A DNA stretch of 64,000 bases, from the NCBI RefSeq assembly GCF_001931675.1, contig NZ_CP014839.1, positions 2,170,001-2,234,000 of the forward strand. The letters are read 5' to 3'. The DNA is from Pandoraea thiooxydans. Its GTDB lineage: Bacteria > Pseudomonadota > Gammaproteobacteria > Burkholderiales > Burkholderiaceae. Shown here in pieces: positions 35,544 to 46,190 of this stretch. The notes beneath the pieces were generated by a model, which worked only from the letters and a program-made list of their open reading frames with translations, searched no databases and was not told the origin of the DNA. Position 1 is the first letter of the stretch. Every line of letters starts with the position of its first letter. A program made the position numbers and the translations under genes.

Positions 35544-35728
35544 CGAGGTTTTCCTCCGGTTTTTCGACGGCTTTCACCGTCAGGGACCTGGAGGCCTGCT
35601 GATGCTGGAAAAGCCGCGAAAAACAAGCTTTCCCGAGAAGACTTTTACCGTCAAAGACGGTAAAAGTCTGGATAGTGAACGAGAATGTCTTAATCCAACT
35701 TCGATTTTTACCGTCAGATCTACCGCCA
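35544..35728. promoter_or_regulatory. Region upstream of the integrase with ACCGTCA repeats and a long hairpin
   Basis: ACCGTCA occurs at 35576-35582, 35647-35653 and 35710-35716, in the same orientation. A 14-bp perfect inverted repeat (35639-35652 with 35656-35669, arm AGACTTTTACCGTC) with a 3-nt loop includes the middle copy. Integrase arm-type sites often lie between the attachment core and int, as here. Confidence 0.45.
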
Positions 35729-35853
35729 ACTTGTTTTGCTGGCTGGCGATAGTCACCGATAGCCGCCGCAACGTATTCTTTTGATATCTCAATACGTTGC
35801 GGCGATATTTCGATTGCTGTCGACGGTTCTCGAAGAGCTTAAAATCACTCCCA
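35729..35853. repeat. Direct repeat copy B: att-like end at the guaA 3' terminus
   Basis: The near-identical partner of 33958-34082. It covers the last 9 bases of guaA (35845-35853) and 116 bases downstream. The perfect 14-bp inverted repeat (35764-35777 with 35791-35804, arm CGCCGCAACGTATT) may serve as guaA transcription terminator, recombinase site or both. Integration at the guaA 3' end is a known habit of integrases of this class. Confidence 0.8.
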
Positions 35854-37428
35854 CTCGATCGTCGCCGGCGGCTTGCCCGAGATGTCGTACACGACACGAT
35901 TGATGCCGCGCACTTCGTTGATGATGCGGTTCGACACTTTGCCGAGCAGCTCATGCGGCAGATGGGCCCAGTGCGCGGTCATGAAGTCCTGGGTTTGCAC
36001 GGCGCGCAGCGCGACGACGTATTCGTAGGTGCGGCCGTCGCCCATGACGCCGACGCTCTTGACCGGCAGGAATACCGCGAATGCCTGGCTGGTGAGGTCA
36101 TACCAGCTTTTCTGGCTGTTTTCCTCGATCGTGCCGCGCAATTCCTCGATGAAAATCGCGTCGGCGCGGCGCAGCAGGTCGGCGTATTCGCGCTTGACTT
36201 CGCCGAGAATGCGCACGCCCAGGCCCGGGCCGGGGAACGGATGCCGATAGACCATGTCGGGCGGCAGGCCGAGCGCGACGCCGAGTTCGCGCACTTCGTC
36301 CTTGAACAGGTCGCGCAGCGGCTCGAGCAGTTTCAGCCCGAGCGTTTCCGGCAGGCCGCCAACGTTGTGGTGGCTCTTGATGGTGGTGGCCTTTTTGGTC
36401 TTGGCGCCGCCCGATTCGATGACGTCGGGGTAGATGGTGCCCTGCGCGAGCCATTTGGCCTTGCTGAGTTTTTTCGCTTCGGCCTGGAAAATTTCGACGA
36501 ATTCGCGACCGATGATCTTGCGCTTCTGTTCCGGATCGGTGACGCCGGCCAGGTGCCCCAGGAACTGCTCCGAGGCATCGACGTGGATCACCTTGGCGTG
36601 CAGGCGCCCGGCGAACATTTCCATGACCATCTTGCCTTCGTTCAGGCGCAGCAGGCCGTGGTCGACAAACACGCACGTGAGTTGGTCGCCAATCGCACGG
36701 TGGATCAGCGCCGCGGCGACGCTGGAATCGACGCCGCCGGACAGCCCGAGAATGACCTCCTCGTCGCCGACCTGCTCGCGAATGGTTCGCACCGCTTCTT
36801 CGATATGGTCGCGCATGATCCAGTCCGGCTTGGCCCCGGCGATGTCGAGCACGAAGCGCTCCAGAATCTGCCGGCCCTTGATGGTGTGCGTGACCTCCGG
36901 GTGGAACTGCACGGCGTAATACTTGCGGGCTTCGTCGGCGATACCCGCGATCGGGCAACTGGGCGTCGAGGCCATCAGTTTGAAGCCCGCGGGCAATTGG
37001 GTGACTTTATCGCCGTGGCTCATCCACACCTTGAGCATGCCATGGCCTTCGGCCGTGCGGAAGTCTTCGATGCCGTCGAACAACGCCGTATGTCCGTGCG
37101 CCCGGACTTCGGCATAACCGAACTCGCGGTGGCTGCTGGCCTCGACCTGCCCGCCGAGCTGCACGGTCATGGCGAACATGCCGTAGCAGATGCCGAGCAC
37201 CGGCACGCCGAGATCCCAAACCGCCTGCGGCGCGCGCAAATCCTGGGCTTCGTAGGTGCTGGCGTGACTGCCGGAGAGAATGACGGCTTTGGGCGAGAAG
37301 TCACGGATGAACTCGTCGGAGACGTCGTTCGGATGAATTTCGCAGTAGACGTGCGCCTCGCGAACTCGCCGGGCGATCAGTTGCGTGACTTGCGAGCCGA
37401 AGTCAAGAATAAGGATTTTGTCGTGCAT
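35845..37428 (-). CDS. guaA: GMP synthase (glutamine-hydrolysing)
   Basis: The product converts XMP to GMP. The 527-residue protein has an N-terminal class I glutamine amidotransferase (catalytic Cys in GICYGM, His-Glu in QFHPE), an ATP pyrophosphatase domain with the loop GLSGGVDSS, and the dimerisation domain with [15 protein letters not shown]. The end KPPATIEWE is the canonical terminus, so island integration has not damaged it. The start at 37428 gives [13 protein letters not shown]. It overlaps the preceding membrane-protein gene by 26 bases. Confidence 0.98.
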   Translation of the reverse strand: MHDKILILDFGSQVTQLIARRVREAHVYCEIHPNDVSDEFIRDFSPKAVILSGSHASTYEAQDLRAPQAVWDLGVPVLGICYGMFAMTVQLGGQVEASSHREFGYAEVRAHGHTALFDGIEDFRTAEGHGMLKVWMSHGDKVTQLPAGFKLMASTPSCPIAGIADEARKYYAVQFHPEVTHTIKGRQILERFVLDIAGAKPDWIMRDHIEEAVRTIREQVGDEEVILGLSGGVDSSVAAALIHRAIGDQLTCVFVDHGLLRLNEGKMVMEMFAGRLHAKVIHVDASEQFLGHLAGVTDPEQKRKIIGREFVEIFQAEAKKLSKAKWLAQGTIYPDVIESGGAKTKKATTIKSHHNVGGLPETLGLKLLEPLRDLFKDEVRELGVALGLPPDMVYRHPFPGPGLGVRILGEVKREYADLLRRADAIFIEELRGTIEENSQKSWYDLTSQAFAVFLPVKSVGVMGDGRTYEYVVALRAVQTQDFMTAHWAHLPHELLGKVSNRIINEVRGINRVVYDISGKPPATIEWE

Positions 37429-37969
37429 CTTGGGAGACGGAGGGTTTGGATTCGGTAGTCGACATGCCCGGGGCTGCCGCCGGCGGCATTGTGCCGGCAT
37501 ACGGCTCGGTGCGCTGGTTGCCGAGCGCGCCGGCAGATCCCGCGGATTTGTCGCTTTTGACGTTTTGTGCTTTTTCCCGCGTGTGCACGTTGTGCGAGAG
37601 CTTGATCAGGAACAATGCGAAAACGATCAGCACGACCGCGAGCGCCGGCAGGAAGACCATGCCGGCACCCTTGGGATGCAGGCCCAGCGCGAGCACCCAG
37701 GCAAGGATCAGTGCGCCGCTGATCCAGTTGACATGGCCCGAGACACGGGCCACCGCAATGGTCAGCTGGCCGTTGATCGTGGCATGCCACTGCAGCCATG
37801 CCACGCCGACGAGCAGCACGCCCAGCAGCTGGCCGTACAGCGCGGGATCGGCCTGTGGAATCTGCAGCGACACGTAAAGCTGCTGCCACGGCGAAGCGAG
37901 GAACAGCAGGCCAAGCGCGAGATTCAACACCGCATCGAGAAACAGGACGGTACGCAGCACTGCTTTCAT
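37403..37969 (-). CDS. Four-TM membrane protein of unknown function within the gua operon
   Basis: A 188-residue protein with four hydrophobic helices in residues 1-125 (for example [14 protein letters not shown] and [17 protein letters not shown]). A basic, disordered tail of about 60 residues, rich in Ser, Pro and Ala, follows. It starts 6 nt after the guaB stop and runs 26 bases into guaA, so it is translated between the two GMP-biosynthesis genes. No family was recognised. The placement may reflect only compact organisation or may couple guaA translation. Confidence 0.75.
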   Translation of the reverse strand: MKAVLRTVLFLDAVLNLALGLLFLASPWQQLYVSLQIPQADPALYGQLLGVLLVGVAWLQWHATINGQLTIAVARVSGHVNWISGALILAWVLALGLHPKGAGMVFLPALAVVLIVFALFLIKLSHNVHTREKAQNVKSDKSAGSAGALGNQRTEPYAGTMPPAAAPGMSTTESKPSVSQDARQNPYS

Positions 37970-37975
37970 GAGGCG

Positions 37976-39468
<1,493 letters not shown>

Positions 39469-39653
39469 CAGAAATCGCCCTTTTTCGGCATGGCCCGCCG
39501 TGCGCATTTTCGCATCCCGTCGCCAACCGGCACGCCTTGCAGGTTAGCGCAAAAGATCGCCGGACACCGCAAGAAGACGCCCTGGGGCCATGCTATTCTG
39601 GCGCCTCTTTCGCTCCCGGGCAGACGGCTCGCAAAGGCTATTTCGACATCATC

Positions 39654-40586
39654 ATGTGGCAAGGCATCGCTTATGGGCTGGCGGCGGGCGCGCTGTGGGG
39701 CTTCATTTTTCTCGCGCCACAGTTGCTGTCGGCTTTTTCCGCGCTCGAGCTGAGCGCCGCGCGTTATTTACTGTATGGCGCGATTTCACTGTGCCTGCTG
39801 GTGCCCCTTTGGCCGCGCCTGCGTCACAAGGTGACCCGGGCGGACTGGATCGCGCTGTTCTGGCTCAGCCTGGCGGGCAATACCATCTATTACCTGTTTG
39901 TCGCCGGTGCGGTGCAATGGGCGGGGATTGCCCCCGCCTCGCTGATCGTCGGGGTCCTGCCGGTGACGGTAACCCTGATCGGCAGTCGGGATCATGGTGC
40001 CGTGCCGTTGCGCAAGCTGGTCTGGCCTTTGTTGCTGGTGGGGCTGGGCATCTTGAGCGTGAACCTCGACGTCTTCATGCATGCGGGTTCAAGCACCCAT
40101 GGCTGGGGGATCAAGTTGCTCGGCATCGTGTGCGCGGTTGGCGCCCTGACCTGCTGGACCCTGTACGCGGTGGGCAACGCGCGCTATCTGGCACGCAACG
40201 GGCATTTCAGCAGCCACGAGTGGTCGGTGTTGACGGGGGTGGTGACGGGATTGCAGGCGCTGTTGCTGGCCGTACCCGCCTTTTTGCCGCCATTGATGGG
40301 GTTGCATCCAGCCAGCGGCGGCGACTGGCGGCTTTTCTGGCTGGTGTGCATGGCCGTGGCCGTCGGCGCATCGACTATCGGCAATGCATTTTGGCATGCG
40401 GCGAGCCGGCGGCTGCCGTTGACGCTTTCGGGCCAGATGATCGTGTTCGAAACATTTTTTGCCCTTTGCTACGGCTTTCTCTTCGATGCGCGCTGGCCTC
40501 GCATGCTGGAACTGGTTGCGATCGTCTCGTTGCTGGCAGGCGTCAGTTGGTCGGTGCGGCTGCATGCCCCCACGCGCGACGCGTGA
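39654..40586 (+). CDS. DMT-superfamily transporter (EamA domains)
   Basis: A 310-residue membrane protein with ten predicted helices in two EamA repeats. The N-terminus GIAYGLAAGALWGFIFLAPQ is the usual first helix. Proteins of this type export metabolites such as amino acids or take up small solutes; the substrate is unknown. The ATG at 39654 is chosen because the first helix begins right after it. The upstream open frame is antisense to guaB. It is divergent from guaB and ends 13 nt before the stop of the rnfH-like gene, convergently. Confidence 0.85.
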   Translation: MWQGIAYGLAAGALWGFIFLAPQLLSAFSALELSAARYLLYGAISLCLLVPLWPRLRHKVTRADWIALFWLSLAGNTIYYLFVAGAVQWAGIAPASLIVGVLPVTVTLIGSRDHGAVPLRKLVWPLLLVGLGILSVNLDVFMHAGSSTHGWGIKLLGIVCAVGALTCWTLYAVGNARYLARNGHFSSHEWSVLTGVVTGLQALLLAVPAFLPPLMGLHPASGGDWRLFWLVCMAVAVGASTIGNAFWHAASRRLPLTLSGQMIVFETFFALCYGFLFDARWPRMLELVAIVSLLAGVSWSVRLHAPTRDA

Positions 40587-40599
40587 ATGCACGCCTGCC

Positions 40600-40929
40600 T
40601 CAGCGACGCCCCTGCCACTTGTTGCCCTCGCGTGAGCCTTCGGCACGCTTTTTGGCCACCCGGCGTTGCCGGGCTTCTTTCGGGTCGACCTTCAGAGGCC
40701 GGTAGATTTCGATACGGTCGCCCGTCTGCAGCGGCGTATCGAGCGGCTTGAGCTGTCCGAAGATGCCCACCCTGTGCTGCGCCAGGTTGATCTCGGGATG
40801 ACGCTCCAGCACCCCGCTGCGGCGAATCGCCTGCTCGATGGTGGCCCCCCGCGACACGCTCAGCGCGAGCAGCGTCTGCGTATCGGGCTGAGCGTAACAG
40901 ACCTGGATCTGTAGCACGTCATTGGGCAT
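40600..40929 (-). CDS. rnfH: RnfH-family protein (UPF0125, ubiquitin-like fold)
   Basis: A 109-residue protein with the family start LQIQVCYAQPDTQTLLALSV and blocks GVLERHPEIN, VGIFGQLKPLDTPLQTGDRIEIYRPL. RnfH-like proteins are small beta-grasp proteins usually encoded next to ratA, as here. No Rnf complex genes are in the window, so the name reflects family only. The ATG at 40929 overlaps the ratA stop by 11 bases. The C-terminal tail is strongly basic (KVDPKEARQRRVAKKRAEG). Confidence 0.88.
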   Translation of the reverse strand: MPNDVLQIQVCYAQPDTQTLLALSVSRGATIEQAIRRSGVLERHPEINLAQHRVGIFGQLKPLDTPLQTGDRIEIYRPLKVDPKEARQRRVAKKRAEGSREGNKWQGRR

Positions 40930-41353
40930 AGACAGTCTCCGCCCGCTTGACAAAAGAATCGACAAACGTATTGGCGATGTGGCTAAATACGGGGCCAATC
41001 ACCTTTTCCAGCAGCAGGCTGGAAAACTCGTAGTGCAGGCGAAACTCGATCTTGCAGGCGTTTTCGCGCAACGGCGTGAAGCGCCACGCGCCGGAGAATT
41101 TCTTGAACGGCCCGTCGACGAACTCCATGTCGATGGCGGTAGGTCGATCATGACGATTGCGCGTCGTGAACTGCTGATGCAGCCCCTTGAATGCAATTCG
41201 GATCGAAGCTTCCATCGAAGTTTCGTCTTGATGGCGAATTTCGACCCCGCCGCACCATGGAAGGAAGTTCGGATAATCGGCGACATTGGTTACCAGATCG
41301 AACATCTGTTGCGCCGAGTGCTGGATCAGCACGGTTTTGATAACTTCTGCCAT
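40919..41353 (-). CDS. ratA: RatA/Coq10-type START-domain protein
   Basis: A 144-residue START/polyketide-cyclase fold protein. The family start AEVIKTVLIQHSAQQMFDLV and YPNFLPWCGGVEI are diagnostic, as is EFVDGPFKKFSGAWRFTPL. In E. coli RatA inhibits 70S ribosome association; in mitochondria and many bacteria Coq10 homologues bind ubiquinone. The two roles cannot be separated here. The ATG at 41353 fits the family; longer open sequence upstream overlaps the divergent smpB promoter region. Confidence 0.9.
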   Translation of the reverse strand: MAEVIKTVLIQHSAQQMFDLVTNVADYPNFLPWCGGVEIRHQDETSMEASIRIAFKGLHQQFTTRNRHDRPTAIDMEFVDGPFKKFSGAWRFTPLRENACKIEFRLHYEFSSLLLEKVIGPVFSHIANTFVDSFVKRAETVYAQ

Positions 41354-41475
41354 TGGGTTTGCGGTCGTGGTTTGATAGTAGCCCGCGCGCCTTCGCCAAG
41401 CCACACCGCCGAGACTGTTTGTTAAAATTGTAATTTTACCCGAGCCTAGCGCCGCTTTACGTAAAGTCTTCCCCA

Positions 41476-41922
41476 ATGACCATAATCGACAATAAAAAGG
41501 CCTTCTTCGACTATTTCATCGAGGAGCGCTATGAAGCCGGATTGGCGCTCGAGGGATGGGAGGTCAAGTCGATTCGCGCCGGGCGCAGTCAGATCAAGGA
41601 GGGCTACGTGGTGATTCGCGATGGCGAGTTGTACCTGATCGGCGCGCACATCAGTCCGCTGCCGACCGCCTCGACCCACATCCACCCCGATCCGACCCGC
41701 ACCCGCAAGCTGCTGCTGCACTCGGAAGAAATCAAACGGTTGATCGGCAAGGTCGAGCAACGCGGCTACACGCTGGTGCCCCTCAACTTCCACTACAACA
41801 AGGGCCTGGTCAAATGCGAAATCGGCCTGGCCAAGGGCAAGAAGCTGCACGACAAGCGCGAGACAGAGAAGAAGCGGGACTGGGAGCGCGAAAAGGCGCG
41901 GCTGATGCGCAACCCGCGTTGA
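41476..41922 (+). CDS. smpB: SsrA-binding protein SmpB
   Basis: The product binds tmRNA and brings it to stalled ribosomes for trans-translation. The 148-residue protein shows the family blocks [28 protein letters not shown], split here by normal variation, and [13 protein letters not shown]. The basic C-terminal tail ([20 protein letters not shown]) that reaches the decoding centre is present. It is divergent from ratA. The tmRNA gene itself is not in the window. Confidence 0.97.
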   Translation: MTIIDNKKAFFDYFIEERYEAGLALEGWEVKSIRAGRSQIKEGYVVIRDGELYLIGAHISPLPTASTHIHPDPTRTRKLLLHSEEIKRLIGKVEQRGYTLVPLNFHYNKGLVKCEIGLAKGKKLHDKRETEKKRDWEREKARLMRNPR

Positions 41923-41942
41923 GGCGGGACAGTCTGCCCGCC
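41923..41942 (+). terminator. Short hairpin after smpB
   Basis: GGCGGG (41923-41928) pairs with CCCGCC (41937-41942), starting directly after the smpB stop. No T-run follows, so its role as terminator is weakly supported. Confidence 0.3.
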
Positions 41943-41983
41943 GCGCAGGTCGGCGGCAACCGGATCGATTGCCGCCCTGGCAA

Positions 41984-42931
41984 CTAGGCTTTGGTGGAGT
42001 CGGTAGCAGCGGCCGAGTCGCTGCCGCGAACGATCTTGAGTGCCGCCGCAACCATGCCGCTGATGTCGCTCAGATTCCCTGGCACGATCAAGGTATTGCC
42101 GGTCTTGGCCAGATTGCCAAACGCGCCGACATACTGTTCGGCCACTTTCAGATTGACCGCATCCATGCCGCCCTGGGTCTGGATGGCATTGGCGATTTTT
42201 TGAATCGCTTGGGCATTGGCTTCGGCCACCGCCAGGATCGCCGACGCTTCGCCCTGGGCACGGTTGATGAAAGCCTGCCGTTCCCCTTCCGACTTTTGAA
42301 TGGCCGCTTCGCGCGCGCCGTTCGCCAGATTGATCTGCTCCTGGCGCTTGCCCTCGGAGGACGCGATCAACGCGCGTTTTTCGCGCTCGGCGGTGATCTG
42401 CGCCTGCATCGCATGCAGGATTTCCTTGGGCGGGGTCAAGTCCTTGATTTCGTAACGCAGCACCTTGACGCCCCAGTTCGCTGCGGCCTCGTCCAGAGAA
42501 TCCACAACGCTTTGATTGATGTGGGTCCGCTCCTCGAAGGTCTTGTCGAGCTCCATTTTGCCGATGACGCTACGCAAGGTGGTCTGCGATAGCTGCGTGA
42601 TCGCCGAGACAAAATTGCTGGAGCCGTACGAGGCCTTCATCGCATCCGTGACCTGGAAATACAGCACCCCGTCAACCTGGAGTTGGGTGTTGTCCTTGGT
42701 GATGCACACCTGGCTCGGCACATCGAGCGGAATTTCCTTGAGCACGTGCTTGTAGGCAACGCGATCGATAAACGGCACGACGATCGACAGGCCTGGCGTC
42801 AAGGTGGTGTGATACCGCCCGAGCCGCTCGACGACCCACGCATGCTGTTGCGGCACGATCTTGACCGCTCTAACGACGATCAGGACGGCGATCACAAAAA
42901 TGATTAGTGCAACGCTGTTGATATCGAACAT
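41984..42931 (-). CDS. SPFH/stomatin-like membrane protein (QmcA type)
   Basis: A 315-residue protein anchored by one N-terminal helix (VALIIFVIAVLIVVRAVKIV). The SPFH domain (about 25-210) with RLGRYHTTLTPGLSIVVPFIDR is followed by an Ala/Glu-rich coiled coil (AEREKRALIASSEGKRQEQ) and the stomatin C-terminus. Such proteins form rings in membrane microdomains and often pair with NfeD proteins, whose gene lies 76 bp upstream. It is convergent with smpB. Confidence 0.92.
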   Translation of the reverse strand: MFDINSVALIIFVIAVLIVVRAVKIVPQQHAWVVERLGRYHTTLTPGLSIVVPFIDRVAYKHVLKEIPLDVPSQVCITKDNTQLQVDGVLYFQVTDAMKASYGSSNFVSAITQLSQTTLRSVIGKMELDKTFEERTHINQSVVDSLDEAAANWGVKVLRYEIKDLTPPKEILHAMQAQITAEREKRALIASSEGKRQEQINLANGAREAAIQKSEGERQAFINRAQGEASAILAVAEANAQAIQKIANAIQTQGGMDAVNLKVAEQYVGAFGNLAKTGNTLIVPGNLSDISGMVAAALKIVRGSDSAAATDSTKA

Positions 42932-43007
42932 CTTGCCCCCTGACGGTGGAGACCGGCAATTGCCGGTGATTGAATGAGTGTCGCGTCGCTCGCCAGCCGT
43001 GCTTCGT

Positions 43008-43442
43008 TCAAGCCTTGTGCGGATCGACAGCGGCGACGATCAGGCGGCTGCCCCGCACCTCCCGAATCTCGAACCAGCCGCTTGCGGCGACTTGCCCGGG
43101 GGCCAGATCAACGTCCCAATCGGCGCCCCGGTATGACACGCGCGCGTGTCCGTCGGCCTGCCAGGCCTCCACCCGCAGGCGCTGGCCGATATCGAGATTG
43201 ACGCCCGGATCACGCGCGGCCTCCAGTTTGCGGCGCCGCCCGAAGCGACTGCGCCGCAGCAAAAGGACTGCTGTCGCCGCGATCACCGCGCTCAGCACGA
43301 CCTGCAGCGGGTGGCTCAGGCCGACGATGGCAGCCAGACCGCCAGCCATGAAACCGATGGCGATCATCAGCAGATAAAACGTACCGGTCATCAACTCGGC
43401 GACAACCGCCAAGCCGGCCAGCCCGAACCAGAACAGCATCAT
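43008..43442 (-). CDS. NfeD-family membrane protein
   Basis: A 144-residue short NfeD protein. About three membrane helices occupy residues 1-65 (LAVVAELMTGTFYLLMIAIGF), followed by an OB-fold (about 80-140, GQRLRVEAWQADGHARVSYRGADWDV). It lacks the protease domain of long NfeD. It pairs with the SPFH gene downstream, the standard QmcA-YbbK arrangement. The start could be ATG 43442 or the GTG at 43451, which has GGGGAG at better spacing. Confidence 0.88.
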   Translation of the reverse strand: MMLFWFGLAGLAVVAELMTGTFYLLMIAIGFMAGGLAAIVGLSHPLQVVLSAVIAATAVLLLRRSRFGRRRKLEAARDPGVNLDIGQRLRVEAWQADGHARVSYRGADWDVDLAPGQVAASGWFEIREVRGSRLIVAAVDPHKA

Positions 43443-43474
43443 GTCCACCACATCGCTCCCCGGTAACGATGCCA

Positions 43475-43506
43475 ATAAAAAACCCCGGCAACATCTACCG
43501 GGGTTT
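43475..43506 (-). terminator. Rho-independent terminator of ppsA
   Basis: AAACCCCGG (43480-43488) pairs with CCGGGGTTT (43498-43506). On the - strand the stem is followed by TTTTTTATT, a run of six T with the stem's own bases. It lies 63 nt after the ppsA stop and before nfeD. Confidence 0.88.
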
Positions 43507-43569
43507 ATAACATGGATTTTCGTGCAACTGACGGCGCGGCACCTCGCCGCACCGCTTTTCATCCTGCGC

Positions 43570-45963
43570 TTAGAGCTTGAGCTTGGCCAGATGCTGCCAG
43601 GTATCGATCACCGTGTCAGGGTTGAGCGACATCGATGCAATGCCTTCCCTGGCCAGCCATTCGGCCAGATCCGGATGATCGGACGGCCCTTGCCCGCAGA
43701 TGCCGACGTATTTGCCGTTGGCCAGACACGCCTTGATCGCTCGGCTCAACATGAAACGCACTGCCGGGTCGCGCTCGTCGAAGTCTTTGGCGAGCAGTTC
43801 CATGCCGGAATCGCGATCGAGCCCCAGCGTCAGTTGGGTCAGATCGTTCGAGCCGATCGAGAAGCCGTCGAAGAATTCGAGGAATTCCTCGGCCAGGATC
43901 GCGTTGGACGGCACTTCGCACATCATGATCAGGCGCAAGCCGTTTTCGCCACGCTTGAGGCCATGCTTGGCCAGCAGGCCAACGACTCGCTCGGCCTGGC
44001 CGAGCGTGCGCACGAACGGCACCATGATCTCGACGTTGGTCAAGCCCATCTCTTCGCGCACGCGCTTGAGCGCCAGGCATTCCATTTCGAAGGCCAGGGC
44101 GAAATCGTCGGCGATGTAGCGCGAGGCGCCACGGAAACCCAGCATCGGGTTTTCCTCGTCCGGCTCGTAACGCGAACCACCGATCAGTTTCTTGTATTCG
44201 TTCGATTTGAAATCGGACAAACGCACGATGACTGATTTCGGGTAGAAGGCAGCAGCAATCGTGGCAATTCCCTCGGCCAGCTTGTCGACATAGAAAGCCC
44301 GCGGGGAAGCATGCCCGCGCGCCACCGATTCGACCGCCTTTTTCAGATCGGCGTCGACATTCGGATACTCGAGAATCGCTTTCGGGTGCACGCCGATATT
44401 GTTGTTGATGATGAACTCGAGACGCGCCAACCCCACCCCCTGATTGGGCAGTTGGGCAAAATCGAACGCCAGCTGGGGGTTACCCACATTCATCATCAGC
44501 TTGATCGGGATGTTGGGCATCTCGCCGCGCTGAATTTCGGTGACTTCGGTCTCCAGCAATCCATCGTAGATCTTGCCTTCGTCGCCTTCCGCGCAAGACA
44601 CGGTGACCAGCGAGCCGTCCTTCAGGCGTTCGGTGGCGTCGCCGCAACCGACCACCGCGGGCACGCCGAGTTCGCGCGCGATGATCGCCGCGTGGCAGGT
44701 GCGGCCACCGCGGTTGGTCACGATCGCCGAAGCGCGCTTCATCACGGGTTCCCAGTTCGGGTCGGTCATGTCGGCCACCAGGACGTCACCCGGCTGCACG
44801 CGCTCCATCTCGGCGGCATCACGCACCACCCGGACGGGGCCGGCGCCGATTTTCTGACCAATCGCCCGGCCGGTGGTCAGCACCGGTGCGGCGCCCTTGA
44901 GTTTGAAGCGCTGCTCCACGGTACCGGCGGCCTGGCTCTTGACGGTTTCGGGCCGGGCCTGGAGGATGTAAATTTTACCGTCCTTGCCGTCCTTGCCCCA
45001 CTCGATATCCATCGGGCGACCGTAGTGCTTCTCGATGATGACGGCATACTTGGCGAGCTCCACCGTGTCGCTGTCGTTGATGGCGTAGCGGTTGCGCATT
45101 TCGAGCGGCACGTCGACGGTCTTGACGCGACCGGCCTCGCCCGGTTGCGTGAACTCCATCTTGATCAGTTTCGAGCCGATCGTGCGCCGAATGATGGGGT
45201 ACTTGCCTTGCTGCAGCGTCGGCTTGAAAACGTAGAACTCGTCGGGATTGACGGCGCCCTGCACCACCGTTTCCCCCAGACCGTAGCTGGCCGTGATGAA
45301 AACGACGTCTTTGAAGCCGGATTCCGTGTCGATGGTGAACATCACGCCGGCCGCGCCGCAATCGGAACGCACCATACGCTGCACGCCGGCAGACAGCGCC
45401 ACTTCCGCATGCTCGAAGCCCTTGTGCACGCGATAGGAGATCGCGCGATCGTTGTAGAGCGAGGCGAACACGTGCTTGATGCGATCGAGCACATCGTCGA
45501 TGCCGACCACGTTCAAGTAGCTTTCCTGCTGTCCGGCGAACGATGCGTCGGGCAAATCCTCTGCCGTCGCGGACGAGCGCACCGCAAATGACATTTCACT
45601 CGAAGAATCGCCGGCAAGTTTTTGAAAATGCGTGCGGATTTCTTCTTCAAGCTTCGGCTGAAGCGGCGCTTCGACGATCCATTGCCGAATTTCGGCGCCA
45701 GCCTGGGCCAGCGCCTTGACGTTATCGATGTCGAGCCCGACAAGACGCTGCGCGATGCGCTCGGTCAAGTTGTTATGCGCCAGGAAATCACGGAAGGCGT
45801 GCGCCGTGGTGGCAAAGCCGCCCGGCACTCGCACCCCGGCTTCGGCAAGCTGGCTGATCATCTCGCCCAGCGACGCGTTTTTGCCGCCAACCGAGTCGAC
45901 ATCCGTCATTCGCAAATGCTCAAACGGCACCACGTAGGCGCCGTCGTGTGCTGCGTTAGTCAT
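43570..45963 (-). CDS. ppsA: Phosphoenolpyruvate synthase
   Basis: The product makes PEP from pyruvate and ATP (giving AMP and phosphate), allowing growth on C3 compounds. The 797-residue protein has the N-terminal ATP-binding domain ([12 protein letters not shown]), the swivelling phosphohistidine domain with [15 protein letters not shown] (catalytic His near 422) and the C-terminal PEP/pyruvate barrel with [17 protein letters not shown] and the active-site Cys in [11 protein letters not shown]. The ATG at 45963 follows AGGGG. It is divergent from its regulator gene ppsR. Confidence 0.97.
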   Translation of the reverse strand: MTNAAHDGAYVVPFEHLRMTDVDSVGGKNASLGEMISQLAEAGVRVPGGFATTAHAFRDFLAHNNLTERIAQRLVGLDIDNVKALAQAGAEIRQWIVEAPLQPKLEEEIRTHFQKLAGDSSSEMSFAVRSSATAEDLPDASFAGQQESYLNVVGIDDVLDRIKHVFASLYNDRAISYRVHKGFEHAEVALSAGVQRMVRSDCGAAGVMFTIDTESGFKDVVFITASYGLGETVVQGAVNPDEFYVFKPTLQQGKYPIIRRTIGSKLIKMEFTQPGEAGRVKTVDVPLEMRNRYAINDSDTVELAKYAVIIEKHYGRPMDIEWGKDGKDGKIYILQARPETVKSQAAGTVEQRFKLKGAAPVLTTGRAIGQKIGAGPVRVVRDAAEMERVQPGDVLVADMTDPNWEPVMKRASAIVTNRGGRTCHAAIIARELGVPAVVGCGDATERLKDGSLVTVSCAEGDEGKIYDGLLETEVTEIQRGEMPNIPIKLMMNVGNPQLAFDFAQLPNQGVGLARLEFIINNNIGVHPKAILEYPNVDADLKKAVESVARGHASPRAFYVDKLAEGIATIAAAFYPKSVIVRLSDFKSNEYKKLIGGSRYEPDEENPMLGFRGASRYIADDFALAFEMECLALKRVREEMGLTNVEIMVPFVRTLGQAERVVGLLAKHGLKRGENGLRLIMMCEVPSNAILAEEFLEFFDGFSIGSNDLTQLTLGLDRDSGMELLAKDFDERDPAVRFMLSRAIKACLANGKYVGICGQGPSDHPDLAEWLAREGIASMSLNPDTVIDTWQHLAKLKL

Positions 45964-46029
45964 AAAAGCCCCTAAAGTGAGAAAAAATTCTGGGCGGTAT
46001 GTCCGGGCTTTGCAGTGCGACACACAACC

Positions 46030-46111
46030 TGTTGGATAAGGAATCGACTGGCGCCGAAAAGTCCAGCGGCGCCGCGCTGGTTCGGCGTCTGAGGCAATTG
46101 CTTATCCAACA
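46030..46111. promoter_or_regulatory. Nested inverted repeats in the ppsA/ppsR divergent region
   Basis: An 11-bp perfect inverted repeat (TGTTGGATAAG at 46030-46040, CTTATCCAACA at 46101-46111) encloses a second one (GGCGCCG at 46050-46056, CGGCGCC at 46067-46073). They fill the 227-bp gap between two divergent, functionally linked genes, so they may be operators for a shared regulator or form an RNA structure in the ppsR leader. Confidence 0.45.
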
Positions 46112-46190
46112 AGTTGCCGCTATTCTACCGTGCGAAGCTGCATTTTGCGATGCAAAAAACCGAACCGCCCCTCGCTTGGCCACCTCCCAT

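Noticed and set aside
33965-35853. A shared peptide (RYQKNTLRRLSV) read on the - strand in both repeat copies
   Set aside because: It is simply the translation of the direct repeat, includes the inverted repeat, and has no start signal or family; it is att-type DNA, not a duplicated gene.
44311-45591. A 426-codon + strand frame inside ppsA
   Set aside because: Antisense to phosphoenolpyruvate synthase, whose catalytic His and Cys regions are intact there.
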